Below, in pieces: positions 41,746 through 50,831 of a DNA stretch of 64,000 nt. Within the stretch, counting starts at the first letter, position 1; each line of letters opens with the position of its first letter. Position numbers and translations under genes: made by a program. The notes beneath the pieces are model-generated. The model searched no databases, was not told the origin of the DNA, and saw only the letters and a list, made by a program, of their open reading frames with translations. The DNA comes from Microvirga sp. SRT01 (GTDB taxonomy: Bacteria > Pseudomonadota > Alphaproteobacteria > Sphingomonadales > Sphingomonadaceae), in NCBI GenBank assembly GCA_018139225.1, contig JAGSNX010000002.1, forward strand, positions 310,001 to 374,000, in the 5' to 3' direction.

Positions 41746-42174
41746 ATGCATACGATTACCGTCAACCCCGATCACGGCATGGTCGAGGTCACCGTCGAAG
41801 GGTTCTGGACGAGCGACCATCTCCGCGTGTTCGCAGGGGAGTTGCTGGCGGCGTTGCAGGCGGCAACGGCTGGCGGGCGATCCTCGATCGTGCTGTGCGA
41901 TTACACGCGCGCGGCGATCCAGTCGCAGGAGGTGGTCGCCGCGTTGCAGGCGTTCATGGCGAACCCGCCGATCCGCTCGCGCAAGGTCGCGTTGTTCACC
42001 AAGGGCATGCTGGCGCGGCAACAGGCGCGGCGACTGGCGGCGACGCGGGACGAGATCCGCGTCTTCGACGATCGTGCTGCGGCATTGGCGTGGCTGGAGG
42101 CCGGAGCACCTAGCTCAACCGATCGATCTGTTCGCTGGTCAGCGAACCCGGCACGATCATCACCGGCACGCTGA
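41746..42174 (+). CDS. STAS/SpoIIAA-like small protein
   Basis: A 142-residue cytosolic protein starting [26 protein letters not shown]. The alternating strand-helix pattern ([66 protein letters not shown]) resembles SpoIIAA/STAS-like domains, in which helix and sheet mediate anti-sigma or lipid interactions. I cannot name a partner. The last 22 or so residues (after LAWLEAG) lie antisense to the universal stress protein gene and are probably not part of the domain, so the original stop may have been lost. Confidence 0.68.
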   Translation: MHTITVNPDHGMVEVTVEGFWTSDHLRVFAGELLAALQAATAGGRSSIVLCDYTRAAIQSQEVVAALQAFMANPPIRSRKVALFTKGMLARQQARRLAATRDEIRVFDDRAAALAWLEAGAPSSTDRSVRWSANPARSSPAR

Positions 42175-42565
42175 GCGCACCCGCATCGGCACCGGTAAAG
42201 TGCGTGACGAGCGCGCCGGGAGCGCCGGTCGCCGCGGCGCCCAGCACCAGGGCGGCGATATCGGGATTGGCCGCGATCATTTCGCGAATGACCTTCGGAC
42301 CCTCGCCACCGCGAACGGTGATCGCTGGCTTCAGGCCGGATTCCTCGACCAGCGCGCCCGCGGCCTGTTCGACGAGACCCTCTGCGTGGTGCAGAGCCTC
42401 TTCCTCGATCGTCGCCTGCACGCCGCCGAACGCGATGAATTCCTGCGGTGGCAGCAATGTCAGGATTTCGACCCCGCCGCCGGTCTTCACGGCGCGGCGT
42501 GCGGCGAAGCGCAGGGCGATCGCCGCTTCGGGCGTATCGTCGATCACGACCAGATAGATACGCAT
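42110..42565 (-). CDS. Universal stress protein (UspA family)
   Basis: A 151-residue protein of the UspA fold ([25 protein letters not shown] at the start). It has an alternating alpha/beta pattern and the segment [20 protein letters not shown], where many Usp proteins have the ATP-binding G-x2-G-x9-G(S/T). This protein has a weaker version of that loop, so nucleotide binding is uncertain. ATG 42565 is the only sensible start; the longer upstream frame is antisense to pdhC. It converges with the STAS-like gene and overlaps it by 65 nt. Confidence 0.85.
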   Translation of the reverse strand: MRIYLVVIDDTPEAAIALRFAARRAVKTGGGVEILTLLPPQEFIAFGGVQATIEEEALHHAEGLVEQAAGALVEESGLKPAITVRGGEGPKVIREMIAANPDIAALVLGAAATGAPGALVTHFTGADAGALSVPVMIVPGSLTSEQIDRLS

Positions 42566-42700
42566 CGTGAACTCCCGTCCGTCGCCCCTCTTATGCGGTA
42601 CGGTGTGGCGCGCCGGGGGGCGGAGCGCAAGCCGCCGGCCTTGACCCGGCGGCGTTGGGGCGCGAGAGACGATGACGTTACGGAGAGCCCGAGGACCTGC

Positions 42701-44080
42701 ATGTCGATCGAGATCAAAATGCCCGCCCTGTCGCCGACGATGGAGGAGGGCACGCTGGCCAAGTGGCTCGTCAAGGAAGGCGATACCGTCAAGTCCGGCG
42801 ACATCATGGCCGAAATCGAAACCGACAAGGCGACGATGGAGTTCGAGGCGGTGGACGAGGGCGTGATCGCCAAGATCGTCATCGCCGAAGGCACCGACAA
42901 TGTGAAGGTCGGTGCGGTGATCGCCGTGCTGGCGGAGGAAGGCGAGGACGCTTCCTCCGTGTCCGCACCGACGAAGAGCGAGACGCCGCAGCCCACGGAC
43001 ACGCAGTTCAAGGGCGCGCCGAACCCCGAAGACCCGAACAAGACCGGTAGCGAGGCCAAGCCTGCCGATCGCACGATCACGCAGGCCGAGGATCACGGCC
43101 GTCCTGCCGATGCGGGCACGGCGAAGACCGGCGCCGCGTCGTCGGGAGCGCCTGTGTCGTCGGCAGAGGGTGGCCGGACCAAGGCGAGCCCGCTCGCGCG
43201 CCGGATCGCGGCCGAGAAGGGTATCGACCTCGCCGGTCTCAGCGGGTCCGGACCGAACGGTCGCGTGGTGAAGGCCGACGTCGAGGGGGCGAAGCCCGGT
43301 GCGACAGCACCTGCGCCCGCTGCTGCGGCTGCGCCGGTGGCCGAGGCCGCCGCACCTGCGCCCGCGCCGAAGCCCGCCGCCGTGCCGGACATCCCGCACG
43401 AGGCGACCAAGCTGTCGAACATGCGCAAGACGATCGCGCGCCGCCTGACCGAATCGAAGCAGACGGTGCCGCATATCTACCTGACGGTGGATATCCGCCT
43501 CGACGCGCTGTTGAAGCTGCGCGGCGAGCTGAACGCGTCGCTGGCGTCGCGGGGCGTCAAGCTGTCGGTCAACGACATGCTGGTAAAGGCGCTGGGCGTC
43601 GCGCTGATCGCGGTGCCGAAGTGCAACGTGATGTTCACGCCGGACCAGCTCATCAGCTTCTCGCGCGCCGATATCTCGGTAGCGGTGTCGACGCCGTCGG
43701 GCCTCATCACGCCGATCGTGAAGGATGCCGCGGGCAAGACGCTGTCGGCGATCTCCAACGAGGTGAAGGACCTGGCCGGTCGCGCCAAGGAGAACAAGCT
43801 GAAGCCGGAGGAATTCCAGGGCGGCACCGCGTCGATCAGCAACATGGGCATGTTCGGGATCAAGCAGTTCGAGGCGGTCATCAACCCGCCGCAGGGCATG
43901 ATCATGGCGATCGGCGCGGGCGAGCAGCGTCCGTACGTGATCGACGGCGAACTCGGCATCGCGACGGTGATGTCGGCGACCGGCAGCTTCGACCACCGCG
44001 CAATCGATGGCGCGGATGGTGCGGCGCTGATGAAGGCATTCAAGGAATTGATCGAAACGCCGCTGGGCATGCTGGCCTGA
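42701..44080 (+). CDS. pdhC: Dihydrolipoamide acetyltransferase, E2 of pyruvate dehydrogenase
   Basis: E2 is the core of the pyruvate dehydrogenase complex and passes acetyl groups to CoA. The 459-residue protein has one lipoyl domain (lipoylated Lys43 in [13 protein letters not shown]). An acidic then Ala/Pro-rich linker follows, with the peripheral subunit-binding domain ([28 protein letters not shown]) after it. The catalytic domain carries His432 and Asp436 in [14 protein letters not shown] 42701 has GAGGA 5 nt before it. E1 genes (pdhA, pdhB) are not next to it in this window, but lpdA (E3) follows after two small genes. Confidence 0.96.
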   Translation: MSIEIKMPALSPTMEEGTLAKWLVKEGDTVKSGDIMAEIETDKATMEFEAVDEGVIAKIVIAEGTDNVKVGAVIAVLAEEGEDASSVSAPTKSETPQPTDTQFKGAPNPEDPNKTGSEAKPADRTITQAEDHGRPADAGTAKTGAASSGAPVSSAEGGRTKASPLARRIAAEKGIDLAGLSGSGPNGRVVKADVEGAKPGATAPAPAAAAAPVAEAAAPAPAPKPAAVPDIPHEATKLSNMRKTIARRLTESKQTVPHIYLTVDIRLDALLKLRGELNASLASRGVKLSVNDMLVKALGVALIAVPKCNVMFTPDQLISFSRADISVAVSTPSGLITPIVKDAAGKTLSAISNEVKDLAGRAKENKLKPEEFQGGTASISNMGMFGIKQFEAVINPPQGMIMAIGAGEQRPYVIDGELGIATVMSATGSFDHRAIDGADGAALMKAFKELIETPLGMLA

Positions 44081-44084
44081 CCCG

Positions 44085-44294
44085 ATGCGCGTGGCGGTGG
44101 AGCTGTTGCACCTTGCGATCGGCCTCGTCACCGTCGTGGCGCTGACCGGGCTGGCCGCCTGGGCCTATCCGTTGGGCCGGGAGGAGATCTGGTGGTGCGG
44201 CGGCGGCGCGACGCTGGCGCTGCTGATCGACAGCATCCGCCCGCTGCGCCGCGCCCGCCGCGCCGACGTGGGCCGACAGGGAGCGGCGCGGTGA
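44085..44294 (+). CDS. Small two-helix membrane protein
   Basis: A 69-residue protein beginning 5 nt after the pdhC stop. Two hydrophobic segments (LLHLAIGLVTVVALTGLAAWAY and WWCGGGATLALLIDSI) and a basic end (RPLRRARRADVGRQGAAR) suggest an inner-membrane protein with the C-terminus in the cytosol. Its last bases overlap the GTG of the thioesterase gene. I do not recognise it. The pdh gene context says nothing clear about its role. Confidence 0.62.
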   Translation: MRVAVELLHLAIGLVTVVALTGLAAWAYPLGREEIWWCGGGATLALLIDSIRPLRRARRADVGRQGAAR

Positions 44295-44674
44295 CGATAT
44301 TGCCGGACCAGACGCCGACCATCCGCGTCGCCGCGATGCCGGGCGATGCGAATCCGTACGGTGACATCTTCGGCGGCTGGCTGATGGGCCAGATGGACTT
44401 GGCCGCAGGGTCGGTGGCGTCGCGCCATTCCGGCGGACGCGCGGTGACGATCGCGGTCGACGCGATGAAGTTCCACGCGCCGGTGTTGGTCGGCGACGAG
44501 GTGTCGGTCTACGCCACGCTGGTCGCGGTCGGGAACACGTCGATGACGATCGAGGTCGAAGCCTGGCGCCGCGCCCGTCACGTCGAGGAGGCGTGCAAGG
44601 TCACGCAGGCGCGTTTCGTGTTCGTCGCAACCGACGAGGAACGTCGACCGCGCAAGGTGCCGGGCTTGGCCTAG
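44291..44674 (+). CDS. Acyl-CoA thioesterase, YciA-like hotdog
   Basis: A 127-residue hotdog-fold thioesterase that would hydrolyse acyl-CoA to free acid and CoA. The catalytic segment NPYGDIFGGWLMGQMD (Asn21, Asp25) and FHAPVLVGDEVSVYA match YciA. GTG 44291 overlaps the previous stop and starts the protein just before its first strand. It lies between pdhC and lpdA, so it is probably co-transcribed with the E2/E3 genes; a role in setting acetyl-CoA or acyl-CoA levels is an inference. Confidence 0.9.
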   Translation: MTILPDQTPTIRVAAMPGDANPYGDIFGGWLMGQMDLAAGSVASRHSGGRAVTIAVDAMKFHAPVLVGDEVSVYATLVAVGNTSMTIEVEAWRRARHVEEACKVTQARFVFVATDEERRPRKVPGLA

Positions 44675-44722
44675 AGCCGCCGGCACCGCACATTATGTTT
44701 TGCTATTCCCCAGGAGCTATCC

Positions 44723-46117
44723 GTGGCTGAAACCTACGACCTCATCATTCTCGGCTCGGGGCCGGGCGGCTATGTCGCGGCGATCCGGGCGTCGCAGCTC
44801 GGGCTGAAGACCGCGATCGTGGAGCGCGAGCGGCTGGGCGGTATCTGCCTGAACTGGGGCTGCATCCCGACCAAGGCGCTGCTGCGAACGTCGGAAATCT
44901 ACCACTACATGCAGCACGCCGATTCCTACGGTCTCAGCGCGAGCAACGTCGGGTTCGATCTGGGCAAGATCGTCGATCGTTCGCGCAAGGTCGCAGGCCA
45001 GCTGAATGCGGGCGTCAAGGGCCTGATGAAGAAGAACAAGGTCGCGGTGCACGAGGGCTTCGGCACGCTGACCGCGCCGGGCAAGCTGTCGGTGAAGCAG
45101 GGCGACAAGACCGTCGAGCTGGAGGCGAAGAACATCATCGTCGCCACCGGTGCGCGCGCCCGCGACCTGCCGTTTGCCAAGGCGGACGGCAAGCGCGTCT
45201 GGACGTACCGCCACGCGATGGTGCCGACCGAGATGCCAACCAAGCTGCTGGTCATCGGATCGGGCGCGATCGGCGTGGAGTTCGCCAGCTTCTACAACGA
45301 CATGGGCGCGGACGTGACGATCGTGGAGATGCTGCCCCGCATCCTGCCGGTCGAGGACGAGGAGGTGTCCGCCTTCATGGACAAGGCGCTGACCAAGCAG
45401 GGGATCAAGATCCTGACGGGTGCCGGCGTCGAGAAGATCGAGCCGGGTGCGGCGAACGTGAAGGCGTCGATCAAGGGGAAGGACGGCAAGGTCGAGACGA
45501 CCGAGTTCAGCCATGTCATCGTCGCGATCGGCATCGTGCCGAACACGGAGAATATCGGGCTGGAGGCGCTGGGCGTCGAAACCGACCGGGGGCACATCAA
45601 GACCGACGGTTATGGCCAGACCAACGTGCCGGGCATCTGGGCGATCGGCGACGTGACCGGCGCACCGTGGCTGGCCCACAAGGCGAGCCACGAGGGCGTG
45701 ATCGCGGCGGAGAAGATCGCCGGCGGATCGCCGCACCAGATGGACAAGGGCAACATCCCCGGCTGCACCTATTCGCGTCCGCAGGTCGCCAGCGTCGGCA
45801 TGACCGAGGCGAAGGCGAAGGAGGCCGGGTACGAGCTGAAGGTCGGCAAATTCCCCTTCATCGGCAACGGCAAGGCGATCGCGCTGGGCGAGGCGGAAGG
45901 CTTCGTAAAGACGGTGTTCGACGCCAAGACGGGTGAGCTGCTCGGCGCGCACATGGTCGGCGCGGAAGTGACCGAGCTGATCCAGGGCTATGTCGTCGCC
46001 CGTCAGCTGGAGACGACCGAGGCCGAACTGATGGAGACGGTGTTCGCGCATCCGACGCTGAGCGAGATGATGCACGAGAGCGTGCTGGGCGCGTACGGCC
46101 GGGCGATCCATATCTGA
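44723..46117 (+). CDS. lpdA: Dihydrolipoyl dehydrogenase (E3)
   Basis: E3 reoxidises the lipoyl groups of 2-oxoacid dehydrogenase complexes with NAD+. The 464-residue flavoprotein has the FAD loop GSGPGGYVAA, the redox pair Cys42/Cys47 (GGICLNWGCIPTK), the NAD loop VIGSGAIGVEFA and the C-terminal His-Glu (HAHPTLSE, here FAHPTLSEMMHES). The GTG start follows an AGGAG. It is the last gene of the pdhC cluster. Most alphaproteobacteria have more than one lpd gene; proximity to pdhC makes this the pyruvate-dehydrogenase copy. Confidence 0.96.
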   Translation: MAETYDLIILGSGPGGYVAAIRASQLGLKTAIVERERLGGICLNWGCIPTKALLRTSEIYHYMQHADSYGLSASNVGFDLGKIVDRSRKVAGQLNAGVKGLMKKNKVAVHEGFGTLTAPGKLSVKQGDKTVELEAKNIIVATGARARDLPFAKADGKRVWTYRHAMVPTEMPTKLLVIGSGAIGVEFASFYNDMGADVTIVEMLPRILPVEDEEVSAFMDKALTKQGIKILTGAGVEKIEPGAANVKASIKGKDGKVETTEFSHVIVAIGIVPNTENIGLEALGVETDRGHIKTDGYGQTNVPGIWAIGDVTGAPWLAHKASHEGVIAAEKIAGGSPHQMDKGNIPGCTYSRPQVASVGMTEAKAKEAGYELKVGKFPFIGNGKAIALGEAEGFVKTVFDAKTGELLGAHMVGAEVTELIQGYVVARQLETTEAELMETVFAHPTLSEMMHESVLGAYGRAIHI

Positions 46118-46166
46118 GTCGGCTGCTCCACTCCCCTTGGGGAGGGAGACGTTTTCGAGCGACCCT

Positions 46167-46209
46167 TTCCCACCCATTCCTCCCCTTGCAGGCGCGGAAT
46201 GGGTGGGAA
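46167..46209. repeat. Perfect 13-bp inverted repeat
   Basis: TTCCCACCCATTC (46167-46179) and GAATGGGTGGGAA (46197-46209) with a 17-nt loop, between lpdA and the catalase-related gene. A small hairpin CTCCCC/GGGGAG precedes it near 46131. It may end the pdhC-lpdA transcript, although there is no T tract. Confidence 0.75.
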
Positions 46210-46261
46210 CGCGGCGTTATACCGGCGAGTTAACAGGCGGAGATCACAGGAGATCACCGTC

Positions 46262-47350
46262 ATGCCCGCACCGATCCGCTACGACCCGTCCGTCGAAACC
46301 TTGAAGCCGGACGAGGCGGAGACGATCGGGCAGCTCAACGAATCGTTCCGCCACATTCTGGACACCACGTCGAAAGACTATGGCCACGCCGTCCGCGCGG
46401 TGCACGCCAAGGCGCATGGGATCGCGAAGGGCGTGTTCCGCGTCCACTCCGGCTTGCCGCCCGAACTGGCGCAGGGACTGTTCGCGACGCCGGGCGAGCA
46501 TGAGGCGATCCTGCGTATCTCCACCAATCCGGGCGACCTGCTGGACGATTCGATCGGCCTGCCGCGTGGGCTGGCGCTGAAGGTCCTGAACGTCGAGGGG
46601 GAACGGTTGCCGGGGTCGGAGGGTGACACGACGCAGGACTTCATCATGGTCAATGGACCGGTGTTCAGCGCGCCCGACGCGGCCGCCTTCGCGAAGAACC
46701 TGAAGCTGCTGGCCACGACGACCGACAAGGCGGAGGGCGGCAAAAAACTGTTGTCCGGTATCCTGCGGGCGATCGAAGCGCCGCTGGAGGCGATCGGATT
46801 ACCATCGGCGACGTTGCAGCAACTGGGCGGTGCGCCGAACGTGCATCCGCTGGGCGAGACATATTGGTCGCAGACGCCGTTCCGTTACGGCGACCATATC
46901 GCCAAGTTCCAGATCGTGCCGGTCAGTCCCGCGCTGACGCAGCTGACGGGTGACACGGTGTCGACGCACGACCGGCCCGACGCGCTGCGCGAGGTGGTGA
47001 ACGAGGTGCTGGTGTCGCAGGGCGGCACGTGGGAGTTCCGCGTGCAGCTCAACACCGATCTCGCGGCGATGCCGGTCGAGGACCCGACGCAGGAGTGGGA
47101 CGCGAAGGCGAGCCCGTTCGTCACCGTCGCCACGCTGGAGGTGCCGCCGCAGCATAGCTGGGAGCATGGCGGATCGGACGCGGTCGACGATGCGCTGTCG
47201 TACAGCATCTGGCACGGGATCGCGGCGCACCGGCCGCTCGGCAACGTCAATCGCGCGCGCAGGGACACCTACGCCTTCTCCGCCGATTATCGCGGACGCT
47301 TCAACGGATGTCCGATCCACCAGCCGCGCGAACTGGCCGACCTGCCTTGA
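46262..47350 (+). CDS. Catalase-related haem protein
   Basis: A 362-residue member of the small catalase-like family. Parts visible are the distal-His region (RAVHAKAHGIAKGVFRV), DSIGLPRGLALKVLN, DFIMVNGPVF, RYGDHIAKFQIVP and the C-terminal signature RRDTYAFSADYRGRFNGCPIHQPREL. These proteins keep the catalase barrel but many act as peroxidases or have unknown activity; catalase activity should not be assumed. ATG 46262 follows two copies of GGAGATCAC (46239-46247, 46249-46257). There is no signal peptide. Confidence 0.86.
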   Translation: MPAPIRYDPSVETLKPDEAETIGQLNESFRHILDTTSKDYGHAVRAVHAKAHGIAKGVFRVHSGLPPELAQGLFATPGEHEAILRISTNPGDLLDDSIGLPRGLALKVLNVEGERLPGSEGDTTQDFIMVNGPVFSAPDAAAFAKNLKLLATTTDKAEGGKKLLSGILRAIEAPLEAIGLPSATLQQLGGAPNVHPLGETYWSQTPFRYGDHIAKFQIVPVSPALTQLTGDTVSTHDRPDALREVVNEVLVSQGGTWEFRVQLNTDLAAMPVEDPTQEWDAKASPFVTVATLEVPPQHSWEHGGSDAVDDALSYSIWHGIAAHRPLGNVNRARRDTYAFSADYRGRFNGCPIHQPRELADLP

Positions 47351-47396
47351 CGCGGGCGGCCTTGACGCAGGCCTTGGCGCCGGGGAAATGCCGGGG

Positions 47397-48182
47397 ATGA
47401 TCAGGCTCTTTCACGTCAGCGATGTCCATTTCGGCAAGGAGGACAAGGCGGCCGTCGCCTGGTTCACCGAACTGGTCGCAACCGAGAAGCCGGACGCGGT
47501 CATCATGACCGGCGACCTGACGATGCGGGCGCGCACGAAGGAGTTCGTGGAGGGTGGCGCGTGGCTGAAAGGGCTGGCCGCGCCGGTGACGCTGGAAGTC
47601 GGCAACCACGACATCCCCTATTACTGGGACCCGGTCCGGCGCTTCATCGCGCCCTATACGCGCTACGCCGCGGTCGAGCGGATGATCGAGAAGCCGCTGG
47701 AATTGCACGGCGTGACGATCGTGCCGCTGAAGACGACGGCGCGCGCGCAGTGGCGGTGGAACTGGTCGAAGGGCCGCGTCAGCCAAAGCTCGCTGCGCCG
47801 CGCGCTCGCGCTGATCGAGGACGCGCCGAAGGAGAATCTGATCTTCATCGCCGCGCATCATCCGCTGATCGAGGGCCCGACGAAGGGCACGGCGAAGACG
47901 GCGCGCGGCGAGGAGGCGTTGAGCGAACTGGCGGCGGCGGGCGCGCATGCGGTGCTGACGGGCCACGTCCACGATCCGTTCGACATCCCCGTCGAACGCG
48001 CGGGGCGCGTCATTCGCATGATCGGCGCGGGCACGCTGTCGGTGCGGACGCGCAACAGCCCGCCGGGCTTTAACGAGATTCGGATCGACGGCACGCAGTT
48101 CGAAACGCTGGCACGGACGCATGGGCCGGAGCCGGTTCACCGTGTCGGCAATCCGGGCCGAGCACCCGAAACCGGCCGATGA
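47397..48182 (+). CDS. Calcineurin-like metallophosphoesterase
   Basis: A 261-residue phosphoesterase with all metal motifs in order: SDVHFG (Asp9, His11), MTGDLT, VGNHD, AAHHP and GHVHDPF. The fold is used for cyclic nucleotides, lipids and proteins; the substrate is not evident. ATG 47397 (MIRLFHVSDVHFG) is chosen because GGGGAA lies 9 nt before it; ATG 47388 is an alternative. The last 20 residues (GPEPVHRVGNPGRAPETGR) look like an added tail. It follows the catalase-related gene at 46 nt. Confidence 0.9.
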   Translation: MIRLFHVSDVHFGKEDKAAVAWFTELVATEKPDAVIMTGDLTMRARTKEFVEGGAWLKGLAAPVTLEVGNHDIPYYWDPVRRFIAPYTRYAAVERMIEKPLELHGVTIVPLKTTARAQWRWNWSKGRVSQSSLRRALALIEDAPKENLIFIAAHHPLIEGPTKGTAKTARGEEALSELAAAGAHAVLTGHVHDPFDIPVERAGRVIRMIGAGTLSVRTRNSPPGFNEIRIDGTQFETLARTHGPEPVHRVGNPGRAPETGR

Positions 48183-48334
48183 TTTGTGATTCCACGACAG
48201 CATGACTCCCCCAATCGGGGGCTGACCTTCGTGATGAAACGCTTCGTCGGATAAGGTTCCCGGCGATATTCCAAAAATAAACCTTTGCCCGTAGCCGAGA
48301 CTCACACCGATTGAGACCGGGGGGTCTGACGACC

Positions 48335-48877
48335 ATGATCAAGAGTTTTGCAGCGCGTTTTGCGCTGGTGTTTTCGTGCGGCCTGATGATGGCCGCTCCG
48401 GCTGCTGCACAATTCTGGCAATGCGCGCCCTATGCTCGCGAAATCTCGGGCATCGATATTCACGGTAACGCCAACACCTGGTGGAACCAGGCGGACGGCA
48501 AGTACGAGCGTGGCCATGTGCCGCAGCCGGGCGCTGTGCTCGCCTTCGACTCCACGCGTCGTATGCGCGTCGGCCATGTCGCGATGGTGTCGCGCGTGGT
48601 CAGCGAGCGCGAGGTGCTGCTGACCCACGCCAACTGGTCGCGGCGCGGTGCCGTCGAGACGAACGTGCGCGCGGTCGACGTGTCAGCGGCAGGCGACTGG
48701 AGCCAGGTACGCGTGTGGTACGGTCCGCAGGGCGGGCTGGGCACGTCGAGCTATCCGGTGAAGGGCTTCATCTATTCGGGTCACGCGCCGAAGATGGATG
48801 CCGAGCCGGCGGTCGAATACGCCCACGGTGCCGATCGTGAGACACGGGTGCTGGCGTTCGTCGGAAAAATGGACTGA
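48335..48877 (+). CDS. Exported CHAP-domain hydrolase
   Basis: A 180-residue predicted periplasmic peptidoglycan amidase or peptidase. A signal peptide (MIKSFAARFALVFSCGLMMAAPAAA) is followed by a CHAP domain. Catalytic Cys30 lies in FWQCAPYAREISG and His81 in RVGHVAMVSRV, and HANWSRRG provides the third polar residue. ATG 48335 is used; a TTG 24 nt earlier is the other choice. The short ending after GPQGGLG (PVKGFIYSGHAPK) is family-like. It stands alone. Confidence 0.88.
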   Translation: MIKSFAARFALVFSCGLMMAAPAAAQFWQCAPYAREISGIDIHGNANTWWNQADGKYERGHVPQPGAVLAFDSTRRMRVGHVAMVSRVVSEREVLLTHANWSRRGAVETNVRAVDVSAAGDWSQVRVWYGPQGGLGTSSYPVKGFIYSGHAPKMDAEPAVEYAHGADRETRVLAFVGKMD

Positions 48878-48942
48878 GGTCTCGAAGTAAGCGCATCCCA
48901 TCAAGGGAATCGTTGCGAAATCATTTTCTGCCTATCAGCGAG

Positions 48943-49034
48943 CCACCACCCGGCGAAGGCCGGGGACCAGTTAGGCTCCGTTCTCAGTAGCTACAGCGGA
49001 CATCCCAACTGGACCCCGGCCTTCGCCGGGGTGG
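48943..49034. repeat. Large inverted repeat of the GCCGGGG/CCCCGGC family
   Basis: Arms 48943-48972 and 49007-49034 are about 93 percent complementary (GGCGAAGGCCGGGG with CCCCGGCCTTCGCC) around a 34-nt loop. The right arm contains ACCCCGGC-CTTC-GCCGGGGT. The same composite element occurs at 12368-12471. It lies between the CHAP gene and msrB, which are convergent. Confidence 0.88.
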
Positions 49035-49116
49035 CAGAAGAGAGAGCTTCGTAACGATCCCCTGAAGGAACGGGGAGGAAGTCAGCTAAACCTGGCTCTC
49101 TCGAGTCAAATGCGGC

Positions 49117-49608
49117 TTAGGCTGCCCGGAACGTCATCGCGACGCCGTTCATGCAGTAGCGCTTGCCGGTCGGTTTCGGTCCGTCGTCGAAGACATGGCC
49201 CAGATGCCCGCCGCAGCGCGAACAATGCACCTCCGTCCGCTGCATCATCATCGATCCATCCACGCGCGTGCCCACCGCTTTCGGCACCGGTGCCCAAAAG
49301 CTGGGCCAGCCGGTGCCGCTGTCGAACTTCGTCTTCGACGCGAACAGCGGTTGCGCGCAGCCTTTGCAGCCGAAGGTGCCGGCGCGGTGCTCGTCGTTCA
49401 GCGGGCTGGTAAACGGTACTTCGGTCCCCTCCTTGCGGAGCACGCGGTACGCGGCGGGGCCGAGCTTCGCCTGCCACTGCGCATCGGTCATCGTCACCGG
49501 ATAGCGCTCGGCCGCCTGCGCCTGCTGCTTGCAGCCGAACAGCGCGAAAGCAGCGGTGCAGAGGCCGGCAAGGCCGAGGAAGGTGCGACGATCGGAGGGG
49601 GTTTGCAT
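49117..49608 (-). CDS. msrB: Peptide methionine-(R)-sulfoxide reductase, Tat-exported lipoprotein
   Basis: MsrB repairs Met-R-sulfoxide in proteins. The 163-residue protein has zinc cysteines 81, 84, 129 and 132 (GCKGC, CSRCGG), the GTGWPSFW block and the catalytic Cys152 in RYCMNGVAM. The N-terminus DRRTFLGLAG is a twin-arginine signal and LFGC (Cys26) a lipobox, so it is probably exported folded and lipid-anchored outside the cytoplasm. Its ATG overlaps the stop of the ABC permease gene (ATGA), which makes it the third gene of a coupled operon. There is no thioredoxin-like partner next to it. Confidence 0.93.
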   Translation of the reverse strand: MQTPSDRRTFLGLAGLCTAAFALFGCKQQAQAAERYPVTMTDAQWQAKLGPAAYRVLRKEGTEVPFTSPLNDEHRAGTFGCKGCAQPLFASKTKFDSGTGWPSFWAPVPKAVGTRVDGSMMMQRTEVHCSRCGGHLGHVFDDGPKPTGKRYCMNGVAMTFRAA

Positions 49609-50831
49609 CACCCCGATATAGGGGCGGCCCGTGAACGCCGCCAGAACGGGGTGCTGCCCGACTGCAGCACGCCGCGCCGGAACAGCCGTGCCCCCGTCCA
49701 GATGAACAGCGCGACCCACAGCAACTGCCAGACCAGTGCCAGCGCATGCGGCCACAGCGTCGCCGAATTGGCCGCACGGCCCGCCATCGCGAAGGGCGAT
49801 GATAGCGGGAAGACTTCCGCGAACCGCGCCACCCAGCTTTCCGGATGCCGCGCCGCCGCCGAGGCGAGCGCGAACATCCCGACCTGGACGATCGTGATCG
49901 GCAGCGACAGCATCTGGATCTCGCGCTGCGAAGACGCCTGCGCGCCAATGCCGAGGAACACCGAGCCGAGCAGCAGATAGGCAAGCGAAAAATAGGCCGC
50001 GAACAGCAGCGCGAAGGTTGGCGCGCCGATCGCCGGGGCGAGATCGCCGATCGCCTGCGCGGCGGTCGGCGGCAGCCACTGGCCGAGCGACAGCAGCACG
50101 GCGCCCCAGAAGCCGACGAAGAGCACCGCGACGCCGAACATGCCGACCAGCTTGCCCGCGAACACCGCCTCCAGCGGAACGGCGGCGGCCAGCACCTCGA
50201 TCACCTTGGTGTTGCGCTCCTCCGCCATTGTGCCGACGACCTGCCCCGCCAGGAACAGCGTCAGGAAGAAGATGCCGAACACGGCGATGAAACCCGACTG
50301 GTGCTGGCCGCCGATCGAGGCGCGGGCGCGGATAGCCTCGTGGCGGGTGGCGACGATGCGGGGGGCGTCGGCGGACAAGGTCGCCTGCGCCAGCGCCTCC
50401 AGATACGGGGCGGTGTAGCGGTCGATGGCGGGGACGAGCAGTTGCGGTCGCGTCAGGTCGCCATAGAGGACGCCACCGACGTCGAAGCGCATGTCGTCGA
50501 TCGCCGCACGTGCCTGCTTCGCCGGATCGGCGGAGGGTGCGACGATGCTGAGTGTGGACGGCCGGAAGTCGCGGGGGAACATCGCGCGCAGGCGCTTGTC
50601 CTGCGCGATCATCGCCGGGGCGACCTGCGCCGGGACGATCGCGACGATTCGCGCCTTGTCGGCGACGCCGTCGCCCATGCTTGCCGCGCCGATGCCGCCG
50701 ATGGCGCTGATCGAGCCGATCAGGACGGGGGCGAACAGGAACAGCAGGAAGACGGGCGTGTAGACGGTAGCGACGAAATCGCGGCGGGCGATCGTCATCG
50801 CCTGACGAATGGCATGGCGGAAATTGTTCAT
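49608..50831 (-). CDS. ABC transporter permease, NatB-like
   Basis: A 407-residue membrane subunit of an ABC-2-type exporter. It has one N-terminal helix (TPVFLLFLFAPVLIGSISAIGG), a large extracytoplasmic domain (residues about 70-220), and five or so C-terminal helices. These include SGFIAVFGIFFLTLFLAGQVVGTMAEERNTKVIEVL, the usual ABC-2 signature. The layout matches NatB, the sodium-exporting subunit of Bacillus; sodium as substrate is an inference. Its start overlaps the ATPase stop and its stop overlaps the msrB start, both by ATGA. Confidence 0.88.
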   Translation of the reverse strand: MNNFRHAIRQAMTIARRDFVATVYTPVFLLFLFAPVLIGSISAIGGIGAASMGDGVADKARIVAIVPAQVAPAMIAQDKRLRAMFPRDFRPSTLSIVAPSADPAKQARAAIDDMRFDVGGVLYGDLTRPQLLVPAIDRYTAPYLEALAQATLSADAPRIVATRHEAIRARASIGGQHQSGFIAVFGIFFLTLFLAGQVVGTMAEERNTKVIEVLAAAVPLEAVFAGKLVGMFGVAVLFVGFWGAVLLSLGQWLPPTAAQAIGDLAPAIGAPTFALLFAAYFSLAYLLLGSVFLGIGAQASSQREIQMLSLPITIVQVGMFALASAAARHPESWVARFAEVFPLSSPFAMAGRAANSATLWPHALALVWQLLWVALFIWTGARLFRRGVLQSGSTPFWRRSRAAPISG

